Of a stretch of DNA of 64,000 bases, positions 45,876 through 58,564 are shown piece by piece. The notes under the pieces are model-generated. The model worked only from the letters and a program-made list of their open reading frames with translations. It was not told where the DNA came from and did no database searches. Positions within the stretch are counted from its first letter, which is position 1; each line of letters opens with the position of its first letter. Source of the DNA: Micrasema longulum (Eukaryota; Arthropoda; Insecta; Trichoptera; Brachycentridae); NCBI GenBank assembly GCA_022494885.1, contig JAGVSM010003945.1, forward strand, positions 302,840 to 366,839, written 5' to 3'. The translations under genes and the position numbers were made by a program.

Positions 45876-46526
45876 ACTAACGGACCCGTCAGACGGTGTC
45901 CTGTCCGATCCGAACGTTGGCTTACCAGCTATTAGCTTGGAAAAAGACTTTTCATTGATAAGTAGGTACCTAGGTACTTGTTAGCGATTAAATTCCAAAA
46001 TTAAAAATTGTTAATATTCAAATGTTGAATTTAAGTAGGTACTTAGGTATTTGTTTATGGTTGAATTTCAAAACATTAAATAAATATTTTTTCTAATATG
46101 TCATTTTTGCAAACGTCAAACTCCGGTCTTCTCACCAGCAAAGGGGTGAACTTATGTAAAAATATACCAAAAATCCAGTCAAAAGAAATAAATGGGTAGA
46201 AATTATTAGGAATTTAAGGAAAGAATCTGATTGAGATTCACAAAAAACAGCTGTTTGTAAACATTCAAAAATTTTATGCACAAAAAAAACAACATCTTTT
46301 AATTTTTTTGTAAATGCATTCTTCTCGAATGTAAACCTGGTAGATCGATGAATAAAACATTTATGCTCCTTACTTCTCTTTTACATATTAGATTGAAGAT
46401 TTATTATCTACGAACACGCACAGTGCAAAGATCTATATTTCTCTGAAAACCGTACGTACATCGGTTAAGCCGTTTAAGAGGAGTTCAGTGACATCACACG
46501 TACATAGGAATTATAAATATAAAGAT
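45876..46526. repeat. Unclassified TE family B, copy 1 (651 bp)
   Basis: It starts (act)aacggacccgtcagac, with gaacgttggctta, aggtacctaggtacttgtta, gcaaacgtcaaactccggtc, tctgattgagattcac, acgaacacgcacagtgcaaa, ggttaagccgtttaagagga and ends tataaatataaagat. It is colinear with 57098-57813. It is non-coding and the class is unknown. Confidence 0.85.
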
Positions 46527-47355
46527 AGGTTTAAAAATTTCGACAAGCCTTCGTTTACAGGTAGATTCTGATGCAAACAATTACTACTAAGGGTTTCAAA
46601 TTGTTAAATAAGTAAAAAATTACGATGCTGACAGTAGTTTTTTTTTACTAATTTTCTACAAAGGTTTAACATACGTATACTTGAATTATTTAAAAACAGG
46701 ACGATTCGCGCCCTAAGAGACAAACGGTACGTATGACGTTTTCGTGGCGTACTTGTGCGCAATTTTGTTAAAAGCGCAGCCGGCGGGCATAACATGTGAC
46801 GTCAAAATGACGTGGCGCTGTTTTGTATGTGCTCATTTTTCAACACGAACATTTGAAATGAAAACTTGCTTTGAATACATTCATAGTTATATCATTAGAT
46901 AAGAAAAATCCGCTCTAAATAAATATTTTATTTTTACGTTACGACATGTGAAAATACCATATTGTACATGAAACGCCTCAAATTTAAAATATATTTATCA
47001 ATCGATACAATTGAGCCATTAATTCGAAAATCTATTTATTTCTAAACGCCCATAAGATTTTTACACTATGCTCTACAGAAATATATAAAATACAATTTAC
47101 AATGCGAAAATGAAAAAAACACCAGAGTGTGAATCAAATAATTCATTAAATTTGCAATTGATTCTTTTCCAAGGTCCGTATTACAATGAAAAGTTAACAT
47201 TTATCTTAAATTTTATCTACAAAATAAAATAAAGTTTTCTGTATGAAAAATAGAGTATGTATGCATTTATTTCTAGGACCGAAAGCTAAAAAAGTTTAAA
47301 AAGAAAACAAAAAAATTAAGTGATTCCTGTCAAAAAACATGTCAGGAAATTATTA
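46527..47355. other. Non-coding; contains a CRE-like TGACGTCA
   Basis: At about 46796-46812 tgtgacgtcaaaatgacgtg contains a palindromic TGACGTCA and a second TGACGT. No gene is associated. Confidence 0.35.
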
Positions 47356-47360
47356 AAACC

Positions 47361-47505
47361 GGGTTGTGGTCCCGTGGCTAGTGTCTCGGACTCATGGGCT
47401 AAAGGTCCGTGGTTTGAATCCCACTCTACCCCAACTTGACTCTTTCTAATAGTGAGTTATTTACAACTCGTTGAAAAAGGCTCTCAAAATTAAATGTTTA
47501 GGAGA
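47361..47505 (+). mobile_element. tRNA-derived SINE (family 3)
   Basis: gggttgtggtcccgtggcta, tcggactcatgggctaaagg, tccgtggtttgaatcccact, then acttgactctttctaatagt. Same order as 27268-27420. Confidence 0.75.
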
Positions 47506-48480
47506 GCAAGAACGCAAATATTTCTTTTACTTTATCTATAAAAAAAAGTGGCTCGTAATTTCGCTTCAAGTCGCAAGTTATAATTTAAAATATAAGATTT
47601 CAGTGTGCCACAGTCTAATTTCATCTAAAGTCTTTTAAAAATATTTTTTTTTCCTAGTAAATACACTTCCAGAAAAACACAAAGGTAAATTAAGGTATTG
47701 GCTTGAGAGGGTTAAGCGGTCTTTGTGTAGTCTAATGCTAACTACAGCCGATTATAGTCTAGCAAATTCATGTTTACCGAACCGATACAAACGGCAAAGG
47801 AAGAAAAGCCAAAGACCACTGGCTTGGTAAACACCCTGTGAGCAAAGGTCAAACATTGTGCAGGCCTTGTTAAACTTTTACTAACAGCCAACGCCTGAGG
47901 AAATACACACAATAACTGGTGGATTATAGTTAAACTAACACCGTTTAACAATCTGAGAGGAAGAGGTAACTCTCACTTATCATTTTTTTATTTTAAGCGG
48001 GTTCCAAATCAATACGAGAAGCAGAAGTCGATACTGGGCCAGTTGCATCACAAAAATTAATGTAAAAAAGTTTGTCAATTTACTGTTGCGTTTGAATACG
48101 CAGCATAAAAAAAACAGGATATACCTATTATAAGAAAAAAAAATCACACACAGGCATAGTCTGATACGGATTTATTCAGTTAGCACGAACGTATGAACAA
48201 ATTTATGCATACATACATACACACGTATGCATATATAATAATAAAAAAATAGTATAAAAGACATAGAAGAAACTTTTCCTAGCAATTTAGCTGATGTAAC
48301 CAAGCACATCTCTTTCCGTGACCCATTTTTTTGCATGTTAGGCAACGTATGAAAATATTTTAACATTAAGATTTAGACAAAATTAAAATATTGTCTATCT
48401 AAGTTATTCAAAAAATTATTTGTAGAAATGTCCTAATAGGTTTTTACAGTGAAGCGATCATGAGAATGTATTCATCAATA
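47506..48480. other. Non-coding stretch, nothing recognised
   Basis: No recognised coding or repeat sequence. Confidence 0.4.
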
Positions 48481-48850
48481 ATAGGAAAATATCAAATACT
48501 ACAGATATCGATAGAAACATGTTAAATGGATTTAGAAAAAAATATTGTATTTTCAAAAGATATATAAATATTGCGAAGAAATGTTTAATCTGTTTTTATC
48601 TGAATGGGTTGAAAAAATATGTCAATATTAGTGAAGATGTTCTATTTAAATTTAAACAACGGTCACAAACGAACTTCAAAATTTAACCGAATCGGGACGT
48701 ATTAGGGGCACGGCCAATGCTATGGAACGTTTTCGCGGGAGTGAAAAAATATTTTTCAAGCTACTAATAAGTACAAAAAATATTTTAACTCAACAGTGTT
48801 TTATAGACCCTTATTTAATAAAAAATGTTAATAGAAAAAAGTGATATTTC
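48481..48850. repeat. Unclassified diverged repeat D2, copy A
   Basis: Shares aaatatcaaatactac, gatgttctattt, cgtattaggggc, ccaatgc.atgga.cgttt and actcaacagtgttttataga with 50781-51190 in the same order and orientation. Confidence 0.7.
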
Positions 48851-50120
48851 TCTATCATTGAATGGAAACATGCAAATTTTTCCTAACAAATAATGATTGA
48901 TAAATGTCTCTGTCGGAAATAACCTTAAGTCTAGTATTTAGCATGGGAAAACTGTGATTGATATACGTCTTCAGAAGGCAATTTATCCCGATACGGCTAA
49001 GCCATCGACTTTACGATCTAAAATCAATAGATTTAATAGACCGATTGTGTAATATATGTAATGAACTACATAAGAGCAGTCTTAAGTAACAATATTGTTA
49101 GCAATTCTGTACAATCCTGTTTATTAAAGGCGGAAGCGAGATGGAGATTCCGTTAAATATTAATTTTATACACAATGTAAATGTTCGTATTAAAATTAAT
49201 TGATAGTAATTTGATCTTGGTTTCTAAAAGCTATTTTATTTATTTGAATTATTAAGGTTCAGAAACAATAAACAATACATACGACATTGGTATTGTAACG
49301 GACGGTTAGAAATATGAATAAAATATGCAATAGTATAGTTAGGGCCCCCGGTATCTGTAGGCTAAATGTCTGACCTACAATAAAGGATGAATATTCCACT
49401 TTCGGGTCTGACTTTAGCGATACCGGGGTACTATAGAGTAGAAATTTGTGTCACAGGCCCTAAAAGGGGCCTGAAGCTTTTGACGACGTTTGACCAATTA
49501 TTGCCCTAAAAATGGGATTTGCATTTGTGTAAACGAGACTAAGGACTGCCTTAAAAAAGGCATATGTAAACGAGACTAAGACACCGGACTTGAGAGGAAT
49601 TTCGAGACTTCATAACTTTCGGGATTTACGAACCCGAGAGCGACGACGGCAGCGAGACACGGCCAACACCTACCCCTTGCTACAGGATTGTGGAATACAG
49701 TCCAAACTGTTACTTGTACAGTACAGGTATAATAATCACAATTTGTTATGTTTCGATATGGTTCATCAATTATATATGAACACAACATGCACAAATAAGT
49801 AAAAAAAAGTTTATAATCAACAAAAAAAAAATTGGCTTAGTAAAATTATATTGATATTATGAAAGTTATAACAATAAATTATACTAACAGGTGATTACAA
49901 ATTATTTTACCTAATTAACATAAGGGACCATTTGATTTTATAAATTGCGTTACAGTTCTCCTATAATTATTTGATATATCGTTAAAGATATCAATATCAG
50001 CATTACTTTCTACATAATTATATAATCTTAACATACGTGATAATGCATTAAAGTGCACCATATTATTATTGAAGGTTGGGAGATTAAGTGGTTATTTATG
50101 GTTTCTAAAACATATTTTTA
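48851..50120. other. Non-coding stretch with a short internal duplication
   Basis: tgtaaacgagactaag is repeated 31 bp apart (49533 and 49564), each next to an aaaaaggc-like stretch. No gene was recognised. Confidence 0.45.
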
Positions 50121-50280
50121 ACTTTATTTTATTTGTTTATTTTTCCATACAAATATTATTTACATAGAAATATAATTACAAAAATACACTTTAGAAAAAT
50201 ACATCTTAAAATTAAGCTATAACATAAATTGGAAAAAATGCCCACAAAGACTTCAGCGTCTGAGCGTGAGCCATTCTTTT
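50121..50280 (-). repeat. Probable LINE 3'-UTR remnant
   Basis: Antisense TTTATTTGTTTATTTTTCC border followed by AT-rich sequence and ttcagcgtctgagcgtgagc. No coding part. Confidence 0.35.
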
Positions 50281-50329
50281 TTTAATTATTAAAAAGTTTA
50301 TAGCATATTATAATAATGGAGTATTTGGA

Positions 50330-50495
50330 GCGAGTGCGCGAGGATTTGAACTGCGCCTCGTATACCAAATTGAAGAGGGCTGCAGAAAATAGAGACCAAT
50401 GGAAGACGAGATGCAGGACTTTGCTGCAAACCAATTCCCAGGATTGAGATTGCGAAGAAGAAAATACAAGACCGTGCAACAAAATCCATTAAACA
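50330..50495 (+). pseudogene. LINE ORF C-terminal scrap
   Basis: The plus-strand reading has DLNCASYTKLKRAAENRDQW, then KTRCRTLLQ. The AENRDQW segment is a typical end of RTE-type LINE ORFs. Nothing else of the element was recognised. Confidence 0.45.
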
Positions 50496-50521
50496 TTAAT
50501 GTGTGATTGAAATTTTAATGC

Positions 50522-50775
50522 AATCGGAGTGCAATGCAGTACCCTATGCTTTACTGAGAGTAGATAGGGCAATCACGATGAATTGAACGAAAAAAATCCG
50601 ACAAGTTCAAAATGAAATATGAATATAAAAGGTTATTCATTAAATCAACGTTTCAGTCAGACCGGCACCTAAAGTGTACCACTGATTATGACCAGCAGGA
50701 CATAATAATTATCATGCATTCAGCAACATATTGTAATTAGTGCACCAATTACACTTATATATTATTGATTGAATA
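50522..50775 (+). mobile_element. SINE family 2, scrambled remnant
   Basis: gtgcaatgcagtaccctatg (a 3' piece) precedes gaccggcacctaaagtgtac and tgattatgaccagcagg (middle pieces), so the order is rearranged relative to the copy at 36045. Confidence 0.45.
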
Positions 50776-50780
50776 CGAAT

Positions 50781-51190
50781 AGGGAGATATCACATACTAC
50801 GAATACGGATAAAAATACACGAAATGGATTTTGATTTAAAAAAATAAAATAATGGGTATTGTGGAAAAATGTTCTCATGCATAACATCAATAAAGAAATG
50901 ATTGAAAAACATGTCGCAACAAAAACGTGACATGTTTGGCCTTGATAATTGTGACATCAAGATTAGTGACGATGTTCTATTTCAAGTTAAACGGTCCCAA
51001 ACAAAGTTCAAAATACACCCGAATCGTGACGTATTAGGGGTGTGACCAATGCAATGGACCGTTTTTACGGGAATTCAAAATTATGAATTAAAAAATATTT
51101 TTTATGCTACCAATAAGTAGTAAAAAAATATTTTTTTACTCAACAGTATTTCATAGACTTTTATTAATTTAAAATAGTAAAAAAAAAAAA
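50781..51190. repeat. Unclassified diverged repeat D2, copy B
   Basis: Direct repeat of 48481-48850. It has an extra section around 50870-50930 and an A-run near 51181. Confidence 0.7.
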
Positions 51191-54100
51191 ATTTTCCCAT
51201 TAATAACTGCGAGATTTGATTAATAACAAAAAACCGTTTAAATTTTAAATTCCAGACGATTTCAACAGGTTTTTTAATGCTTTTGAGAAAGAAAAATTCA
51301 ATATATATCAAGCTGAATCAAAAGTGGAACGGCCTATATTAATTAAAGGCAGTGTGCTAAATTGGCGATAAGACATAATAATATTCTAGATATTCATGTA
51401 ACACTGTACCATGCGCGATATATTTCGCTTGTGGCACCTAAAGGGTAATGGGTAAATATTAGTTTACCTGCAGCTGTGTGATAAGAAAAGACACACTTAT
51501 AGAATATGTACATCATTATTCATTTTGCTATACTGACTTTGGGCACTCCTCTTTACCGAGGTCGCTTTTTAACTTAAATATTCAAGTGTAACATAAATTT
51601 CAAGGTATTTTCGTAGTAAACACGATGACAATAGATGACATTATTTTCAATTAATATTTAGAGCGTTTTCTACTTATATAGTAAAACATCAACAGTATAT
51701 ACATATATTGTAAAAATAGTAACGTATTCCTAACTCCACAAAATTAAAAGTACCGTGTCGAGTTGGGATACAACGTAATGGAAAGTGGAAGCATACATAT
51801 CATTTATAAAATACAAAAATAAAAATTACAACATAAACATCAATTCCATATCACCACTTGATTATGATTAATAACAAATAAATGCATGCAAAATCTCGCA
51901 GCAGTCTCCTGCAATGGTTTCTTCCCCTGGACCTGAACAAAATTCAATTTTAATATTTTATTTGAAAATTGTTTCAAACAATTTACCTGTAATATTACTG
52001 ATTTGTATGATTACTCGATGTGAATTTTAGTTTACATTCATTAGCAAATTTCTTGTTTTACTAGTAATGACTTAGGACTTAGGATATTGAGATTTTGGTA
52101 TCATTTATATTTTCATTGTATATTTATTATTTACTTTTAAGACTGAAAAAGCACACATAATAATAAAACTGTAATTACTTTTTAATATTATTATAAAATA
52201 CATAGTTTACTGCCTTAGAACGGGAAAGCTATTCCCTAGTTAGGCAGTTTAGATGAACCACCAGCAAAAAAAAAATATATATATGTTTACTTTTACTACT
52301 TAATTAATTTGTTGTATAAATAATTCATTGTTAATTGCTGTAATAAATATGTAAAAAAAATAAAAAATATATATAAATTTGATCATGTGAGTGATTGAAA
52401 TATAATATTATATAGTGTGAATAACACACCGTTATAATGTCAGAAACTACCCTTCATTGCTCACATTTATACCACGATTGAAATGAAACTATTTAAATAT
52501 TCAAGTTTATCTATCCTCTTCTTTCCTTCCCACTTTTATCTCCTCCTTTTCCCATAGCATGGTGTAGATTTTTAAATTTTAAGGTATTTCGTTAATAACG
52601 AACTTTGAAAATTATCATATTTTTTAAAGAAAATTTAAATGATTCCATTATACAATGCTTACGACGTATTTTCTCGAATAAAACGGTTTGGGTAGACAGG
52701 AAAAAATATCTCATCCATATAAAGTGAATAAATAAAAAAAATCAGGTCAAAAGGCCCTTTCGCAGTGGTAAATTACGATACGATATTCAAACTTAAGACA
52801 TTTTAAAATTTATTTATCGTAAACTAATAGATAATCAAACTCACTCACTACCTCTATGCGTGCCATGGGCGTCTTCATTATACCGTGATGCTGCCAAAAT
52901 GATTGTTCAGTAATGAGTGATAGATTAAAAAATATGTATACATATTTCTATGGTCGTCTGTGAATTTACGTATTTTTACATTATGATAATTTGATAACAG
53001 TTAATAATGTTATATTGTAAAAAGTTACAGTATCGTTAAATGTAAGCTGGTTTAAAAACAAACAGCGTATAATGGAATGCATTAACTAAACGGCATGAGG
53101 TTGAATTATACTATAGTATTTTGCAGTACCTACCCGGTAAATGATTCTAGTATTTTAAAGTGGTATCATAACTCATCTGCAAGGCGCAATGAGGGCCAAA
53201 TTAGTAAACAATAAATTAAATAATTGTAAATATTAGTTAATATACAGAGTAATAAATATTAACTAACCCAAGAAATTAACTTGAAAAAATAAACTCAAGT
53301 TAAGAACAGTTTGTAGTTATTATATTTAATGTATTCCTTGCATTATTCGAATTATGCGTCGAATTTGAAAATACACACCGACAGTAACACATTTTGTAAA
53401 ATTTATTTTACGCTTATATCCGCCTTCTTTCGATTTAAATTTAGTTAAGGCGTTTGTTACCTGAAATTTGTCACCTTATATAGCCAGAATTAGCAACGAA
53501 GCCTTCTCCAGCTAACCGTGAACTTGTCACGGCGAGATGAGGATCCGGTTGTAGACGAAACTGGACTTCACGCATCCTTTGTGATTAATGTCACAGATCT
53601 GAGGGTGAAGGATTCCGCTGATTGGTCAACGACCTCTTGTTCTGGCAGCAAAAAAAAAATCATCCATTTTGGCGTTTAACATTACTTGCGTTATAAATCT
53701 ACACGAAGCGACGTTGCTTCTGTTGGCTAAGCATTTGGTTACCTTTATCAAATATAATTAAATACATAATTTTATTTTATAGGGTCCCGATTTGCTTAAA
53801 ATAATTATATCTTATGATTAATTATACACGTACAAAAGCTTTTGTTAGTTTAGTGCGTGAATGAAAAAGTAATATATAGACTCGTGATTCGTTTATTACG
53901 ATAGCTATCAGTGCGAGCGGTGAGTTTTCAGAGAGTCGTCGTCTGCATAAAAACATTTAAAAACTCATGTACATTTTATTTTTTACAGCGAATCTTTGTT
54001 TTACAAAACCCACCTAAGGATTTATACTGATACGCTGATATTAAGGATTTACATGTCAGTATGTAATATTTATTTTAAAATAAACCAATTTTAAAACCAC

Positions 54101-54284
54101 CGAATAGGACTTGCCAAGTATTATTCTAATCTAACTTTCTTGTTAAGGAATAATATATTCGTTATTTCGTTATCTGTATCTACGTATAATGCCACTCCCT
54201 TGCATGGTCTTCAGTCAAATAGTTTTATTTTAAATAATATTAGCCCTTATGAAGAAATGTTAAAATAAAAAATTGCTTAAATTT
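51191..54284. other. Non-coding stretch; one SINE fragment
   Basis: A family-1 SINE tail fragment in reverse (aggtcaaaaggccctttcgc, agtggtaaattac) lies at 52743-52785. 53480-53690 is GC-richer with no coding frame. Otherwise nothing was recognised. Confidence 0.4.
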
Positions 54285-54285
54285 T

Positions 54286-54722
54286 ACAACAGAGATGAAG
54301 AACATTTAAGAGAAGGTAATATAGAAGTCTAGGCATCTACAGGGCTTATGACCTGTCAATGGCCGAATTAAGTGGCCACTTTACACACTGTGTAACACTC
54401 ACCATTCTGCCTATATTTGAACATCTATATTCCTTCAATTCTTTCATCTGTTGATGTTTGTAAAGTTAAAGAGCTGAAACCCTTATCTATGCGGGTGAGA
54501 TTCATCTAATTGAATTATTTCACCTACATACTAGGCAACGCCTGAAAATATTATTTTTTCAATTTCTATACTTCTTCATGGACCAGGTAATTTATCAACA
54601 GACTTCTATATTACCTTCTCTTAAATGTTCTTCGTCTCTGTTGTAAAATGTTAATATAAACAGCTCCCCAGGGAGTTGAATCCAGTCCTTGTCTACAAAA
54701 ATTTGGAAAAACTCAAAATATT
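54286..54722. mobile_element. Giant foldback FB1, second subtype, partly deleted
   Basis: The outer arms 54286-54335 (acaacagagatgaagaacat, ttaagagaaggtaatataga) and 54603-54652 are inverted copies. The left arm continues with tctaggcatctacagggctt and tttacacactgtgtaacact but its right-arm partner is deleted. The right tail (ctccccagggagttgaatcc, actcaaaatattgttga) matches that at 40441-40510. Confidence 0.85.
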
Positions 54723-55265
54723 GTTGATAAAAAATTGCATTTAGGAAATCTGCAAGATTCAACAGTAATCGTAAGCGTGATTTTAAAAAACGTAAATCTA
54801 AAATTTGGGGTTTAAGGACGTAATAAAACTCAAGTTTTATCTTTAGCCGCGCAGGCTCGTGTAATCCAGCAGTAATGATTTCGGCCGATAGAGGCGCCCT
54901 GGCTCGCTGTATGAAGAACTAAATATGATGTAAATTTACAAACGCAAGAAATAAAAACGATGGCTTGTGACGTATTTTTTCCTAATAATAATGGAACATA
55001 AAACATTACCTTTCGGTGTCAGAAAAATATGGTAAGCTGGAAATAATCGGTTATTAGGAGGATTCACCCCTGATAGCAATAGTTTAGTTTTATAATGGTA
55101 ACATTTCATGTGTAATTAAAATCAAAGTAAAACTCGTTGATATAAACCGTTTATTATTTTTCTAATTACCAAACGGTTCCGGAACCACACGAGCTCCTTT
55201 ATGAAGGTTTTGAGAATTAAATCTAAATCCTATTTTATAATTTTAAGTGTCTTAAGCCTAATAGA
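54723..55265. other. Non-coding stretch, nothing recognised
   Basis: No coding or repeat sequence was recognised. Confidence 0.4.
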
Positions 55266-55267
55266 TA

Positions 55268-55445
55268 CAATCATCATCATTCCCCTTTGCATACCTAATG
55301 GTGCATAGGGTACTGCATTGGTACACCAACCTCAGCGTACATTGATCGTTTTTTTTGTTACATGAAGTTAAGATGATCAGTTTTACGCTTCAGGTGGCGG
55401 TCCAGGGACTACGAAATACTATATTGTAAAAACACACTTTTAAAT
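55268..55445 (-). mobile_element. SINE family 2, reverse, 3' half
   Basis: The complement of the family tail: tgcataccta, tggtgcatagggtactgcat, gttaagatgatcagttttac, gcttcaggtggcggtccagg, then aatactatattgtaaaaac. Confidence 0.75.
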
Positions 55446-55589
55446 AAATAGCGTCATCACTCGTGCGCACATGCTGGATGAATAAACAAAAATAAACGCT
55501 ATTTTCCTATAAAGGCCAATTGGTGTAAAAAATGGCGTTTTACGCATATAAAAATAGTTATTTTTAGCAGCCGAGCTGTTAAATTAGAC

Positions 55590-55930
55590 CCTAGTTTAAT
55601 AAAAAATCCTGATTATTGTGAGACTGAAAACCATGAGAGAAAACAACCATTGGCATCGTCGGAACAATAGACAGCTGTACGATATCTACCGAACCCCCGA
55701 TGCAATCAACCCTATCAAAGTGGGACTCTTGAGGTAAGCTGGCTATATAATTAAAATGGACGACAAAAACCCCCATAAAACGCCTAACTCTCTATGTGCC
55801 ACAAGGACGACGAAGACCGGGAAGGCGATAAATGGACTGCATCAGAGCAGATATGACAATGTTGGAAGTTAGGAGCTGGAGAGGAAGGGCAGCAGACCGG
55901 CAAGGGCTATCGAGCTTATGATGATGATGG
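55590..55930 (+). pseudogene. RTE-like LINE C-terminus
   Basis: Plus-strand frames read YDIYRTPDAINPIKVGLLR, stop, AGYIIKMDDKNPHK, then after a frameshift GRRRPGRR, stop, MDCIRADMTMLEVRSWRGRA and ADRQG. This follows the RTE order 'Y..P.I...IK..RLRW.GH..RM', 'GRPR.RW.D', 'D...L....W...A.DR'. Both tryptophan positions of the first two motifs are stop codons here. A GATGATGATGG tail follows. Confidence 0.7.
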
Positions 55931-56680
55931 AAACCATACACTTACCGGACATTCGTTGCGTTTCCAGTAGACATAAAACAGTTAGCAAGTGGTTACATAC
56001 TAAAATTATTATTACTTAGATATTATTTAACTAAGCAAATGAATAATATTCTGGTATTTAGAATATCTAAGAAACTTATGAACTTTCGCGTTTGCGTGCG
56101 TTAAATAATGTTAATTATGGTAATAAAACGTCCTGTTAAACTTACAAGAACCAAAAATATGATATTTATGTAAACAAGTTAAATTTTCGACCCGCAAAGT
56201 TTGAGGCCACATTGAAGTAAAAATATTTCCAGCACGAACCCATTCCCGGCAAATGAGAAAAGTTTACAATAAAGTACGGCGGAATGGCTTACTGGTAAGT
56301 GAGACAGATGTTGTCTTGACACGAGTTATAGTAATGCGAGGATGCAAGGGAGAAGATAAGAATAAGGACTAAGGACTATAAAAGAAACGTGCCTGGAAAT
56401 TCGAAGGTCACTGGAACAGTAAAACAATACCTTTGAGCGAATATAAAGTTTATTTAATAACCTTAGACAAAGTATATTACTGAACGAACATGGCTCCAGT
56501 AGTGCAAAAGAGGCACAGCAGATAGAATCGAGCCACGAGTAAAACAAAGAAAGCCCATTTTATTCAATAATTTCAATGAAAATATTCGCGTTCTATGAAA
56601 GCCGCCGCTGGAACATTCCAGTTTCTAGACAGCGAGTTAAAGTCACCGTGGTTTTTATATCATTTCTATATTAAGTCCAT
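55931..56680. other. Non-coding stretch, nothing recognised
   Basis: No coding or repeat sequence was recognised. Confidence 0.4.
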
Positions 56681-56681
56681 C

Positions 56682-56860
56682 AAATACTTGAAGATGGACA
56701 TGTCAAAAGTAGGAATAATCGGCGGGCGTGCATAAGAAGATGTATGAATGTAGAGGAAGCGAGGTCTGTATGCCAAGATAGAGTGTTATGGCGTTCTATC
56801 CTCTCTGCCTACCCCTACGAGGAAACGGCGTGATCGTTTGTTGTTGTTGTTGTTGTCTAT
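56682..56860 (+). mobile_element. Solo 3' end of the RTE-like LINE with (GTT)n tail
   Basis: atacttgaagatggacatgt, aggaataatcggc, tgaatgtagaggaagcgagg, tatcctctctgcctacccct, acgaggaaacggcgtgatcg and a GTTGTTGTTGTTGTTG microsatellite end. This is the best preserved copy of this 3' end. Confidence 0.85.
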
Positions 56861-57097
56861 ATTATTTAAAGATATCATTCCTAAATTGATTATTACTTTT
56901 GATTTTTTTTTTAATTCACAAGCGGTAAGTATTATGAAAATATTCAACTTGATATATGATATTTGTATCATTTAATGTTGCCATGAAAACTTAACATTTA
57001 TCATCATCTCTGTATTTAAACTATTTTTAAATTAGCTAACAATTTTATCTGAATCAAAACACGAATAAAATCAATGCTTAGTCTTGTTTTATCATAA

Positions 57098-57813
57098 ACT
57101 AGCTGACCCGACAGACGTTGTCCTGCCCGAACGTTGGCTTGCCTTGGAAAAATCCTTTTTATTGATAAATAGGTACCTACTAGGTACCTATTTAGGAACT
57201 ACCTAGGTACTTGTTTGTGATTAAATTCAAAAACTAAAATTGTCTATATAAAAAAAATATTGAATTTAAGTAGGAACTTGTTTATGGTTGAATTCTAAAA
57301 TATATATATATATTTTATTTTTTTTCAAATATGGTATTTTTTTTGCAAACGTCAAACTCCGGTCGTCTCGCTAACAAAGGGGTGTACTTATGTAAGAATA
57401 CGATTTTTAAAAATGTATTGAATTTAATATTATTTTAGTTTTACCAAAAATCCAATAAAAAGACAAAAATGGGTAGAAATTATAAGGAATTAAAGGAAAA
57501 AATCTGATTGAGATCCATAAAAAACAAATGATGTTTGTAAACATTCAAAAACAAAGTTTTTTTTATGCACAAAAAAACGATATCTTTCCATTTTTTTGTA
57601 AATGTTTTCTCCTCGAATGCAACCCTAGTAGATATATGGAAAACATACTTATGCTTCTAACTTATTTTTAACATATTCGATTGAAGATTTTAATATCTAC
57701 AAACACGCACAGCGCAAGGATCTATATTTCTCTGAAAACCTCACGTAAATCGGTTAAGCCGTTTAAGAGGAGTACGGTGACATCACACGTAGAGGAATTA
57801 TATATATAAAGAT
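57098..57813. repeat. Unclassified TE family B, copy 2 (716 bp)
   Basis: Starts actagctgacccgacagacg, followed by ttgtcctgccc, has taggtacctatttaggaact, gcaaacgtcaaactccggtc, ctgattgagatccat, ggttaagccgtttaagagga and ends tatatataaagat. Colinear with 45876-46526 with small indels. Confidence 0.85.
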
Positions 57814-57865
57814 TAAAAATGTTGAAATAATAATGTTTATATGGTACTACACATATAAAATATTT

Positions 57866-58230
57866 AATAGATTTAAGTTTGTTAGTGAAAAATTCTCGTA
57901 GTGTGAAATTTATTTTTGTAATTCTTATAAATAGAGATAATATACGAGTGATGCTTAAATCCACATATTTGGAATAACCAGTGGCCGGTTTCATCGCTTC
58001 CGCGACGTCTTCGGGACATCTTTATACATTTTGTTTACACCACAACAGGCCACGAGGCCCAATTAATGCTTGAATTAATTCACATTTTATTTTTTGTGAT
58101 CTCACCGGGAATCGAACCCAGAACCCTTCGCTAGTCTTAGCCATTACACAACACGGGAGCCATGTAAGGTTTTAATGTATTTATACAAAAACAGTAACGA
58201 CAGATAATTCAAAATTATAAAAAAGCAATT
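57866..58230. repeat. Unclassified dispersed repeat R1, copy B, split by a SINE
   Basis: Matches 15681-15905 up to 'acatctttata', then a family-1 SINE is inserted, then resumes with aatgtatttatacaaa and gataattcaaaattat. Confidence 0.8.
58036..58163 (-). mobile_element. tRNA-derived SINE (family 1), inserted in R1
   Basis: The complement of the family-1 tail (acaccacaacaggccacgag), box B (ccgggaatcgaacccagaac) and box A (cttagccattacacaacacg), ending gggagcc. It has an internal deletion of the middle body. Confidence 0.85.
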
Positions 58231-58244
58231 CGAATTTCATATTG

Positions 58245-58495
58245 GTCTATGTATGATAAATATCATCGCATCGTGTTCCTATCCGCACTTGATGGTGTGT
58301 ACGGCACTGCATTGGTACGCCAAATGCAGCGTTAATAAAACATTTGTAACACGAAAGGAAATGTGATCAGGTACCAGTCGAGGAACTATAAAATTTTGCA
58401 ATGTAAAAGCATTTTTTAAATCAATATTTCATGTCGCCCTTCCCAGGAATCAAAACCGTGACCTTAACTACGGTAGGCAAATGAGCCGACCACGA
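58245..58495 (-). mobile_element. SINE family 2, reverse
   Basis: Complement of the family 3' end (tgtacggcactgcattggta, cgccaaatgcagcgt), the middle (gtgatcaggtaccagtcgag, gaactat) and the box-B region (cccaggaatcaaaaccgtga). Confidence 0.7.
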
Positions 58496-58564
58496 ATACC
58501 CTTGTTTTAAAACAACGAAAAATAACTTCTAAACTATTTGTTAAAAAAAAAAAAAACAAATAAT

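Noticed and set aside
46796..46812. TGACGTCA palindrome as a CREB/ATF enhancer.
   Set aside because: An 8-bp motif is expected by chance in 64 kb and no gene or second factor site is attached.
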